Source: Viola odorata
Lineage: Eukaryota > Streptophyta > Magnoliopsida > Malpighiales > Violaceae
Reading direction: 5' to 3'
Length of the DNA: 64,000 nucleotides
Assembly: GCA_963691705.1 (NCBI GenBank)
Contig: OY829542.1
Location: 41,227,105-41,291,104, forward strand
Part shown: positions 54,406 through 64,000 of the stretch, in pieces
How the letters are laid out: every line of letters starts with the position of its first letter
Numbering within the stretch: the first letter of the stretch is position 1
Program-made: the position numbers and the translations under genes
Notes under the pieces: model-generated
What the model was told of the DNA's origin: nothing
The model's input: only the letters and a program-made list of their open reading frames with translations
Databases searched by the model: none

Positions 54406-57400
54406 TGTTCCATTATCACTGACCAATATGCGAGGTATCCCAAATCGCATAATAACTTGATGCTTAAAGAAACGCCAGATTTTTTCGGTAGTGATGTTAG
54501 CTAACGCTTCCGCTTCTGCCCATTTCGTGAAATAATCCACCACTACAACCACAAATTTTAGTTGAGATCTGGCCTTTAGAAACGGACCCAAAATGTCGAT
54601 TCCCCATTTGGCAAACGGGCATGGAGTGACTATTTCTGAAATTTGCGTGGCAGGCTTTCGAGGAATCTTGGTGTATTCCTAACATTTCTGACAGGTCCTC
54701 ACAAAGTTGTGACAATCTCTTCGAATGGTGGGCCAATAGAACCCCGACCGAAAGACTTGTGCTGCCAAGGTGTCGCCCGCTACATGCATACTGCATATTC
54801 CTTCATGGATTTCTCGTAAGGTGTGAAGGCCTTCCTGCTCCGTTTTGCACTTTGCGGCTGGATGGGAGAAGCATCTCTGAATCAGCTCCCCATTGTAGTA
54901 TGTGCACCGTGCCGCTTGTTTCAAAACTTTCCTCTTTTCAATGTTATCCGCTGGCAACTCATCGTGTTTCAGGTATTTTATTATGGGAATTCTCCAGTCA
55001 GTCTCCACTTCATCCACGCAAAGTAACGGTTGTTCTTCCATGAAAGAAGGCGCAAGTATCTCCCCATAGTATACATCTTTAGGTATGGAGGCTTCTGGGT
55101 TGGCTGTCATTTTAGCAAGATTGTCAGCCTCAATATTATCTTCTCGAGGAATATGCTCAAAGCTAACTTGAGTGCCTTTTTTCTGCAGTTCCTTCAGCTC
55201 ACGCTTCACTTTTGCAAGATATTGGATCATGATAGGTTCTCTGGCTTGGGAGATCCCCAAAACTTGATCTATTATCAGTTTAGAATCTCTGCGTATCTGC
55301 AGTCGTAGATCGCGCGCCGTCCCTATGGCGTGTGCGGCTTCGATAAAAAAACTGTTACCTACCCTGAGTCCTGCTAGCAACGCTTCGTACTCAGCCGCGT
55401 TATTGGACAATGGTTGCAGAATTCTGATAGCGTACTGTATCTGCATGTCATTTGGTTCAGTCATGAAAATTCCTGCGCCAGCTAACTCTTGGTTTTTGGC
55501 TCCGTCTATATGGATGATCCACAGGTTAGTGTATGTGTCTGGAGATGGGAGGTCTGAGTCTTCTACCTCCCCTTCTGGTGGGTCCATCGGTGTTTCTTGT
55601 GTAAATGTGCATTCTGCTATGAAGTCTGCTAACGCTTGGGCTTTAATGGACGGTCTGGCCTTGTATTGCAACCCATATTGTTCGAGTTCGATTGCCCAAA
55701 TCAACATTCTTCCTGAAGACTCAGGTTTCCTGAAAATTTTCCTTAATGGTTGATCAATGAGTACTACAACAGGGTGAGCTTCGAAGTACCGATCCTTCTT
55801 CCATGTTGCCTGCACTAGGGCAAACGTCACTTTCTCAATGCGGGCGTACCGTAACTCGGCGTCTTTCAGCACATGGCTAACAAAGAATACTGGACGGTGA
55901 ATATGCCTATCGCTTTATACGAGGACAACACTGACCACCTCGTCAGCAACACCCATATACAGGTATAGAGCGTCACCCGGTTCGGGTCTCGTTAGCACTA
56001 GGTCAAATGAGAGATAGGCTTTTAGGTCGACAAACGCTTTTTCACATTCTTCTGTCTATCCGAAAGGGGCTTTGTTACGAATGACCTTGAAAAAAGGTAA
56101 ACATCTCTCGCCTTGTTTGAAAATAAACCGTCCTAAAGCAATGATGCGTCCTGTGAGCTTCTGTACCTCTTTGACGGTTCGAGGAGATATCATGTCCTGA
56201 ATGGCCTTCACCTTCGAAGGATTAGGCTGGATGCCTTTCTGACTAACCATGTAGCCTAAGAATTTGCCCGTTTGGAAAGCAAACATGCATTTACGTGGAT
56301 TCAATTTCATTTTGTGCTCTCTCATTATGCCAAAAACTTCCTCTAAGTCGGCTAAGTGGTCCTTGAAGCTTCGACTTTTGACCAATATGTCATCCACGTC
56401 AGCTTCCATATTTTTCCCAATTTGCTCCTCAAAAACTTTGTTTTCCATGCGCTGGAATGTTGCCCCAGTGTTTTTCAATCCAAACGGCATCGCCGTATAG
56501 CAATAAGTGGCCTTTTGGGTGATGAAGGCGGTCTTTTCTTCATCTTCCATGGCCATGGGAATTTGGTGATATCCGGAGTTAGCATCTAATGAGCTTAGGT
56601 AGGCGTACCCAGTAGTCTGATCGACCAACTGATCGATTTGAGGAAGTGGATAGCAATCTTTGGGGCAGGCGTCATTCAAGTCAGTGAAATCGATACACAT
56701 GCGCCAATCTCCATTGGGTTTTGGGACTAAGACAGGGTTAGCCAGCCATGTGGGATACTAGACTTCTCGAATGAACCCAGCATCCATGAGCTTCGATATT
56801 TCTTTCTCGATGGCTACTATCTTTTCTGGGGAGAAAGCACGCCGCTTTTGCTGAACAGGCTTAGTGTTAGGGTTAACATTTAACCGGTGTTCCGCGACTT
56901 CTCGCGAGACTCCAGGCATATCCGCAGGTTTCCATGCGAATTCCTCTTTGCATTTTCTTAGTAGTCGAGCTAACTGCGCGTTCTCTTCCGGGCTTAGCTT
57001 TTCACTAACTAGGAGGTTCGCTTCTTCGTCCCCCCCGATAGGAACTGACACCATTTTGTCTACCGGCTGAGTGCGCTTTTCCTCTTTATCTTCAAAGGGG
57101 TCATCCGCTACGTGTCGCAACTCTTCTAAGTCATGAGCAAGTAACATTCGGCAGCTAGCTTCTAGTCTCCTTTGACGGAGACTACTCCGTCCCATGAAGG
57201 ATATTTCATCCTTAGATGTTTTTGTGATATTGCGGCCCCAAAGCGGTTGAGGAATGGTCGCCCAAGTATGGCGTTGTAGGCCAAAGTCAGGTCTACAACC
57301 AAGAATAATAATTCCTCTGACCGTTTGGACTCGTCCTCCCTAAAATACATCGGTAGCGATGTAACTTCGGTTACTGCAATTGGGACCCCATCTACCCAAT

Positions 57401-59612
57401 TATAGGCTTTTTACAAGGCGTTAGCTTATCATCAGGACGCTTCATTAGATTGTATGCCTCTAGCGAGAATAGGTTTACTGCACTCCCGTTATCGACAAGG
57501 GTTCTCCTGACTCCATGGCTGCCGATAACGGGTGTGACTGACAATGCATCGTTGTGTGGGTAAACGACGCCTTTCTCATCCTCTTCTGAGAATGATAGCA
57601 CCATTCAGTCCAACGCGCTTATCGCTTCATTTCTCGATAATGCATTTTCTCTTTTACGTTTCTCACCTGTCGCGGGTACCAACGGCGCGGGTTCGTCTAA
57701 ATACGGAGTGCCTCCAGCTATGATGTGGATTATAGGAACATCGTCCTCGCCGACTGCAAGTGTTTCCCTACCCCCTCCGATAGGGATAGGGTTAGCTCCT
57801 GTGGCGTGAGAAGGTACTTGCCTGTTGTCAGTCGTTCTGCTCCCCGGATTGTTCCTGGCTTCTTCTCTTGTCTTGGTGGCGAACTCACCAAGATAACCTT
57901 CATCTACAAGGCGCTTTATCGCCAGTTTTAACTCTCTATATACGTCTGTCGAATGTCCTTTGGCTTTGTGAAACTTGCAGAATGTATTTTTCCTTCCTCC
58001 CATAATTACTCCTGGTTTCACAGGAGCCGGATAACGGATGGGTAGGTTCCGCTGCTGGACAATTGATAAAATTTCTACTCTCGGAAGTATGAGGAAAGGA
58101 AGGTCAGGGTCATATATCCGGCCCTTTGGCGGATCCGTTTGTCTTCTGGTAGGGGAATTTCTAGATCTCCCTTTCGAGAAATTACCTCTTTGCCGGTTCG
58201 AGGTTCTGGAGATGTGATCTTTTCGTTGACTGTAGTCATCACTTGGGCGCGTATCAGGAGCTATGTTAGCTTGGGCGTTAGGAGGTTGATGCGGATCTTG
58301 GGGCATGCTTCCCCTTATTCCATCCTTGCGTAAATGTGTGCTTTCAGCCTCAGCGCATCTAACGTTAGCGGTGGATCCACCATCAATGTATCTCGCAACT
58401 TCCCATAACAGCAATTGCGCTTTAGGGCTTCCACAGCAAAATCGATGGTGACTTCTGGCGTTAGAGACATCTCAAGATCAAAGCGACTCAAGAAGTCTCT
58501 CAAGGGCTCCTACGGTTTTCGGTGGATGTCGAATAATGCTGCAGCGGACTTTTTGATGGGGACAGATGTGCTAAACCGGCTCCGAAACTTGGCTTCCAGC
58601 TGAGAGAAACTATCGATAGACCCTGCCGGAAGCCCTTCAAACCAGAGACGCGCTACACCCGATAGCGTCATCACAAAAATCTGACATAACGCGGCGTCAC
58701 TATGGGTTTGAAATTGTACAAAATCTTTCACCTTGTTGAGGTGTGAGATTGGGTCTTTCGTGCCATCATACGATTCTGTGGGAAGCTTCACGTGTTGGTT
58801 GACTTTATGATGTCTTATGTGATAACTGAACGGGTGACCGATATTATCGTCAGGGATTCCACGAGGTCGGTGAGGAGGAGGAACTTCGTCAGGGTGTCAT
58901 TGGGCTCGAAAGTCATGCTCATGATGTCGCCTAGGAGATCGATTGCGACTCCTAGGAGTACGGGTTTGTTGCCTCCTGTTACTCGACCTTTCACTGTGCC
59001 TGGGAGATGGGTACCTGAACGCCTCGTCTCGCCTGTCGTTCCAACGATCTCTATATTCGTCAGGCCAACACTCCCCTTCAGAAATGGGAATTTCCCTCGC
59101 ATACTGCGCAGAAGGTTCAGCATACCTATACGCAACCTGCATGGGGGCGACAGGGACTGATGCTGAAGGTAAAGTTAACAGGATACCCCTAGAGTGCCGA
59201 GGCGACAATGGCCGAACGGTGACGATAGGCGGAGTAAAAACTACTTGAGAAGGCACGCTCGGTCCTGAAACGTGAGGTGTGAATCCGGCGGCTAACTCTG
59301 TCAGCTGGTCTAGTTGAGCTTGAAGAGATAATATTGAATTCATAAAGGGATTACTCGCACTGTCTGCCGCTGGTTCACGGGTCCCCTTGAATGGGGAGTA
59401 GAATGACTGGGTCCCGCTATCTGGGATAAAGGAGTATACGCCTAGGACACAAATGTTCTTGTTGTTTGTTCAAAGGAGAGATCCGGCATTCCTGGGGAAT
59501 TTCTTGTACCGTGGTAGAAGCATCAGAAGTGGTGAAAGGGAAAAGTCACCTACGAGTAGAAAATAGAAGGCAAGAAGACTGGGACAGCGCGGGATCTGAG
59601 TCAGAAGCCATA
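54401..59612 (-). pseudogene. gag-pol of element D, many stops and frameshifts
   Basis: The gag start is probably the ATG at about 59612 (MASDSDPALSQSS), with an early in-frame stop. Further domains: Arg/Ser-rich region (about 58930-58970), gag core (58791-58510, DPISHLNKVKDFVQFQ), TFCKFHKAKGHSTDVYRELK (about 57970), protease (DNGSAVNLFSLEAYNL, about 57460), RT (56700-56350; LDANSGYHQI, DVDDILVKS with the usual tyrosine of YVDD changed), RNase H and second RNase H (55872-55240; HIDGAKNQELAGAG), integrase H2C2 and core (54990-54401). Frame changes lie near 58414, 57390 and 57200. Stops include those at about 58507, 56758 and 54679. The dual RNase H again marks the Tat clade. Confidence 0.9.
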
Positions 59613-59676
59613 ATCCTTCTGTCTTCAGAAAGAATGGAGCTTGGTTATTAAGGATGCTCACTTAATAGAACCAAAG

Positions 59677-59694
59677 CTCTCAATGAAAGCACCA
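59677..59694 (-). promoter_or_regulatory. Candidate primer-binding site of element D
   Basis: TGGTGCTTTCATTGAGAG on the minus strand, three bases after the LTR end and identical to the site in C. Confidence 0.55.
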
Positions 59695-59697
59695 ACT

Positions 59698-60282
59698 TGA
59701 TAAAATTTTGACTGTTAGCGAAAGGTAGAAGGGGAGAATGGCTCATTGGATTCCACGCCCGCGGTTGTCCGGTGTACCTGTAGGGCGCCGATAGGGGGTC
59801 CCGGCGTAAACACTCCGATGCTTAAGTTAGTATGAGTGGTCAAAGTAGCAGAGCTTTTGCCAGCGATCTTAGGCTTATCTTCTTCCTTGATTATGGGGGT
59901 ATTTATAGGCGAAAAGCGGGGTATTTTCTGGGGGACTCGGCTATAGAGGGCGCTAACTGGCCTGTCAGGGGGTTGACATTCCCGCCAACGGTGTGTTATC
60001 GTTGCATTAGATATTTATGGGGGTAGGCATTACCTAGGCAAGGTAACGCCTACTTTCCTCAAGGAACGGTGCGCTCAGCCTGGGACAGGATAACGCCTGG
60101 TCATGACAAAGTGACCTCATGGGACCCCCCTCCCCCCTCGTTGATGTCGACCATCCCAGCGCTGCTCGCTTGATAAAGGGTGATAGCCTCGAGTTTGGCT
60201 ATCCGTTAGGTATAACCGCGTTCTGCCCCTAACGCAGGGTGTAAAGACGAAAATACCCTGGGCGTTAGGTCTATTGTTATCA
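59698..60282 (-). repeat. 5' LTR of element D (585 bp)
   Basis: Ends are TGATAA and TTATCA. A weaker version of the family hairpin lies at about 59785-59811, a minus-strand TATA box at 59907-59900, and the C-rich tract before GTCGACCATCCCAG near 60125. It differs strongly from the E LTR (6791-7323). Confidence 0.85.
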
Positions 60283-61893
60283 GCTTGACATGGGAAAGTT
60301 TCTCCCTTGGTTTCGTTATTCCTTGGGTTTAATGTGGATGTTATCTAGGTAGGAGGTTGTGCCGAATTTTGTGCTTGTGTGCTGAGTGTGCTTCTCCTGT
60401 ATGCCTTTTTGTGGGAAACCATTTGTTCTTATTGAGGGGCTGTTTTGAGTTTAATGCTCGAGGGCGAGTATGGGGTAGTGTGGGGGTGATTTGATGAGAT
60501 GCATTTTGTACCAATTTCCCATTCCTTTCCTAGCCCTTTTTAGGCATGTTGCTACTGATCTCCTTCAGTTTTCATACTATTTGACAGACCAGAGCCTTTG
60601 GAAAGGAAATACCAAAAAGATGCATTTATCACTGACTTCGGACGGTTTTGAACAGCTTGCCCCTGCATTTGTGCGCACGCGGCAAAAGAGAACTCTAGTG
60701 CAGAAAAGGAAAATCACGGAAAAGGAAGATTACGGATCAGGAAAATCAGAGAATTAATCCCATTAATCCTACTTTTCCCGTTTTGGCAAGAAATAAAGTC
60801 AGACGATCTCCAATTAAATTAGGATCTCTTTTTATTTAGTTTCCATTTTTCTGAACTTTCTACTATTGTAATTTTCTTTTAAAACCCTTTCTAGTCTGAG
60901 GGTTTAGACATCATATCTTCTTTTCTATTCTATTTTGGCTGGCGACACCTTTGGATTTTGGGGAATTCATCTCTGTCTCCATTGTTCTCACCGGAGCTTT
61001 GCTCCGGCCAGTACTAAATAAAAGCTTTCTGATTTTCTTCATTCTCTTCTCATATGCAATTTTATTTATCTATTTATTTTAATTTTATTATGAGTAGCTA
61101 AACTCACTCGTTCTTGGTAGGATCATCATAGGTTTCTTAAGAAGGTTGTGAGGTCGAATTGGAATTAATATATCCTTAGTCGGTATTTAATTATTTAACA
61201 ATTTCTTGTCAATTCTACTAGGACTACTTCTAGCCTGATCAACTAGCTGTTTGCCCTAGGCGATTAAAGTCATCACTGTGGTTATAACTAACGCGAAGCT
61301 GCAGGGTAAGTAGACAACCAATCAAAGTTATCAGGTCGCTGGTTTCATTCGGTTGGGTTAAGTAAGTAATCAGGGTAGAGCCTCGAACGTACTGAGTGTC
61401 TCGCCCTAGACGCGTCTCCCTTCATCTTCATGGGCCTTCGAGTATTGCTTCTATAAACGCACCTTGGAAGACGGCGAAGCGTCAAGACTACTCCATAAAC
61501 GTACCTTGGGGTAGTTTCTCGTACGAAAGGAAGCAGGGGACCTAAACGCACCTGGTCCCCATAGCGCGTCTACCAGCGAGGGATAGACAATCATTGCACC
61601 CATGATCAGCCGACTTTGAAAGCAACCCGAGATAGATTCCTACTGGGAACTCCTTCCTTTATTGATTTATTAGTCACTTTTATTACTATCTATTATTGTT
61701 TTATTAGATATTAAGCAACCAACTCTTGAAACCCCCCTGTTACTTGTTGCTGCTCTGATCTGTTTGCCCTAGCTGCACAACACTAGACAGTGTCTACATT
61801 AGTCTCTGTGGATCGACCATGTACCACTATACACAGTTTAATTGTGCACTTGTTATAGGAATTATATATTATTTTTGAGGTGTCTCGACAGCA
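60283..61893 (+). mobile_element. Athila-like LTR/UTR remnant, non-coding
   Basis: No protein domain is seen. The first 350 bp are related to 21110-21460. AATAAAAGC near 61016 could be a polyadenylation signal. The right end, with GTCTCTGTGGATCGACC, then TGTACCACTATA and GTGCACTTGTTA, is like the U5 end of Athila-type LTRs. It stops at GCACGTCA (about 61893), after which pol of A' starts in mid-frame, so the right border looks like an LTR end inserted in A'. Family assignment is from style of sequence only. Confidence 0.45.
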
Positions 61894-64000
61894 CGTCACG
61901 ACTTAATGTCAATCCCTGTGTCAAGCCGGTCCAACAGAAGCGAAGAGTGTTCTCTACGGAGAAGGTGTTAGCTGTTGACAAGGAGGTGACGAAACTCCTA
62001 GACACAGGCTTCATTCGCGAAGTCCAATATCCAACCTGGTTAGCTAACCTAGTTCTTGTTCCGAAGCCCAACGGAGACTAGCATATGTGCATCGACTTCA
62101 CTGACCTGAACGATGCCTGTCCCAAAGATTGCTACCCGCTCCCTCGAATCGACCAACTAGTCGATCAGACCGTCGGGTATGCGAGTCTGAGCTCGTTAGA
62201 CGTCAACTCCGGATATCATCAAATCCCTATGGTTGTCGAGGATGAAGAAAAGACCACCTTTATCACTCCAAAAGCCACTTACTGCTACACGACGATGCCG
62301 TTTGGGCTGAAGAACGCTGGAGCAACCTTCCAACGTATGGCGAATAAAATATTTGAAAAGCAAATTGGAAAGAATGTGGAAGCCTACGTTGACGACATAT
62401 TGGTCAAAAGCTGAAGCTTCAAGGACCACTTGCTCGACCTAAAATAAGTATTTGACGTGATGAGAGAATACCAGATGAAGCTGAACCCCCATAAATGCAT
62501 GTTCGCATTCCAAACGGGTAAATTTTTGGCTTACGTGGTCAGTTAGAAAGGTATCCAGCCCAACCCCTCGAAAGTCAAAGCTATCTAGGACATGATATCT
62601 ACTCGAACTGTCAAGGAGGTACAAAAATTAAAGGGCGTGTTATCGCCCTAGGGCTGTTTATCTCCAAGCAAGGCGAGAGATGCCTTCCTTTTTTTCAAGG
62701 TCATACGCAAGAAAGCCCCTTTTAGGTGGACAGCGGAATGTGAAGAGGCTTTTACAAACCTGAAAGCCTATTTATCATCCGACCTGGTGTTGACAAGGCC
62801 AGAACCAGGCGACACCCTATGCTTATACCTCGGCGTTGCTGATGAAGTGGTTAGTGTCGTCCTCGTTCGTGACGACAACCATCTGCACCGCCCTGTCTAC
62901 TTCGTAAGTCATGTTTTGAAATATGCCGAGCTGCGGTATGCTCGCATTGAAAAAATAATGTTTGTGCTAATACAGGCCACGCGAAAAATGGACAGATACT
63001 TCCAAGCCCATCCCGTCATCATACTTACTGACCAGCCCTTGAAAAGGATATTTCGGAAACCTGAGTCTTCAAGAAGAATGTTGATTTGGGCCATCGAACT
63101 TGAGCAATACGGGTTGCGGTATAAAAATTGACCCTCCATGAAAGCCCAAGTCGTAGCAGACTTCATAGCTGAGTGCACCTTCACAGAGGACCCGTTAACG
63201 GACCTACCGGAAGAGGAAAAAGATGACTTGGATCTCCCATTCCCTGAAACCTACACTGACTTGTGGGTCATTCATGTGGATGGGGCAAAGAATCAGGAAC
63301 TAGCCGGAGCCGAAATCTTCGTCATTGGGCCGCACGACATACAGATACGATACGCCATCAGAATACTGCAGCCATTATCCAATAACGCAGCGGAGTATCA
63401 GGCGTTACTGGCTGGACTCAGGATAGGAAGAAGCTTCTCCACCAAAGCCATACATGATATGGGAATGATGGGAGACTTACAACTAAAAATCTGTGGAGAT
63501 TCCAAATTGACAATAGACCAAGTCTTGGGACACTCTCAGGCCAGAGAGCCCATCATGGTTCAGTGCCTCGTTAAAGTGAAACGCGAGTTGCTAGAAATAA
63601 AGAAAAGTGGCATGCAGGTCAGCTTTGAGCACATCCCTCGAGAGGATAACGCTGAGGTAGACAACCTGGCCAAACTCGCTGCAAATTCGGAAGCGTCCAT
63701 ACCTAAGGGCGTATACTACCGAGAAATATCGGTACCTTCCTTCATGGAAGAGTAAGCGTAGCTTTGCGTGGAAGAAATCAAAAACGACTGGCGAATCCCC
63801 GTAATAAAATATTTGACACATGAGGAATTACCTGCGGATAACGCCGAGAAAAAGAAAGTGCTGAAACAAGCGACACGGTGTACATACTATGACGGGGAAC
63901 TGGTTCGGAGATGCTTTTCTCACCCAGCCGCAAAGTGTATAACAGAACAAGAAGGTCTTCATGCGTTGCGAGAAATCCATGAAGGAATATGCGGCATTCA
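61894..64000 (+). pseudogene. Element A': Tat-type pol fragment, near copy of window start
   Basis: The frame begins inside the protease-RT linker (RLNVNPCVKPVQQKRR). RT follows (MCIDFTDLNDACPKDCYPLP, LDVNSGYHQI, YVDDILVKS), then RNase H and second RNase H (HVDGAKNQELAGAE), and it runs off the window in the integrase N-terminal zinc region. Stops include 62079-62081, 62412-62414, 63129-63131 and 63753-63755; indels lie at about 62440-62640. From 62654 it matches 1-1346 at about 98-99 percent, including two of the same stop codons, so both descend from one already broken copy. Confidence 0.9.
62654..64000 (+). repeat. Long direct repeat of window positions 1-1346
   Basis: Position 1 (CTGTTTATCTCC) corresponds to 62654. 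After one extra T in a T run, the offset is 62654. Differences are scattered substitutions, for example 717/63371 (TAG against CAG). The repeat reaches the window end. Confidence 0.92.

Larger units (their letters stand above)
54401..60282 (-). mobile_element. Element D, right part: 5' LTR, gag and pol up to integrase
   Basis: From the 5' end: LTR 59698-60282, primer-binding site 59677-59694, gag, protease, RT, two RNase H domains and the first half of integrase, which is cut by the copia element. It continues at 46617. It is inserted in Athila-like sequence at 60283. Confidence 0.88.

Overview
The window is plant nuclear DNA made almost entirely of nested LTR retrotransposons plus one endogenous pararetrovirus. 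I see no host single-copy gene, rRNA, tRNA or CRISPR array. The plant assignment rests on four things: Tat-clade Ty3/gypsy elements with two RNase H domains, a Sirevirus-type Ty1/copia element, a chromovirus-type gag, and a florendovirus-like caulimovirid. I cannot name the species; an angiosperm is likely. Nearly every reading frame carries stops or frameshifts, so this reads as a gene-poor, heterochromatin-like block.

Layout by element. A (1-6790, pol on +) is the 3' half of a Tat-like element: decayed pol, a minisatellite array, then an antisense accessory gene. E (6791-9642) is the 3' end of a minus-strand relative: LTR, then accessory genes aux1 and aux2 and the first codons of aux3. A florendovirus-like pararetrovirus follows (9643-18086), slightly longer than one genome unit and fused to a second, diverged viral fragment (18085-18944). 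Next come a chromovirus-like gag remnant (about 18945-20460) and an Athila-like non-coding stretch (about 20470-21510). B (minus strand; about 21510-21954 and 37998-40915) is a Tat-like element split by C. C (21955-37992, minus strand) is a complete 16-kb Tat-like element with both LTRs and an ACGGG target duplication. D (minus strand; 40916-46617 and 54401-60282) is another Tat-like element, broken on its left by B and split inside integrase by a complete Sirevirus-like copia element (46618-54400, + strand, AATTG target duplication). After D lie Athila-like LTR/UTR sequence (60283 to about 61893) and A' (about 61894-64000, + strand), a pol fragment that repeats window positions 1-1346 and shares the same stop codons.

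The Tat-like elements share a distinctive plan, best seen in C. LTR, primer-binding site and gag-pol lie on one strand. Downstream of pol, on the opposite strand, is a cassette of four accessory genes (aux1 to aux4), each with its own TATA box and, for aux1 and aux2, a clear AATAAA signal. aux3 and aux4 contain introns and are paralogues of the putative gypsy-type transposon protein family. A conserved tandem-repeat array separates pol from aux4. This multi-gene antisense cassette is the most interesting system in the window.

Relative order by nesting: C inserted into B; B inserted into D; the copia element inserted into D and is the youngest, with about three differences between its 1387-bp LTRs. 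C is older (roughly ten substitutions between its LTRs). E and D may or may not be halves of one element; their LTRs look too different and their flanks do not match.
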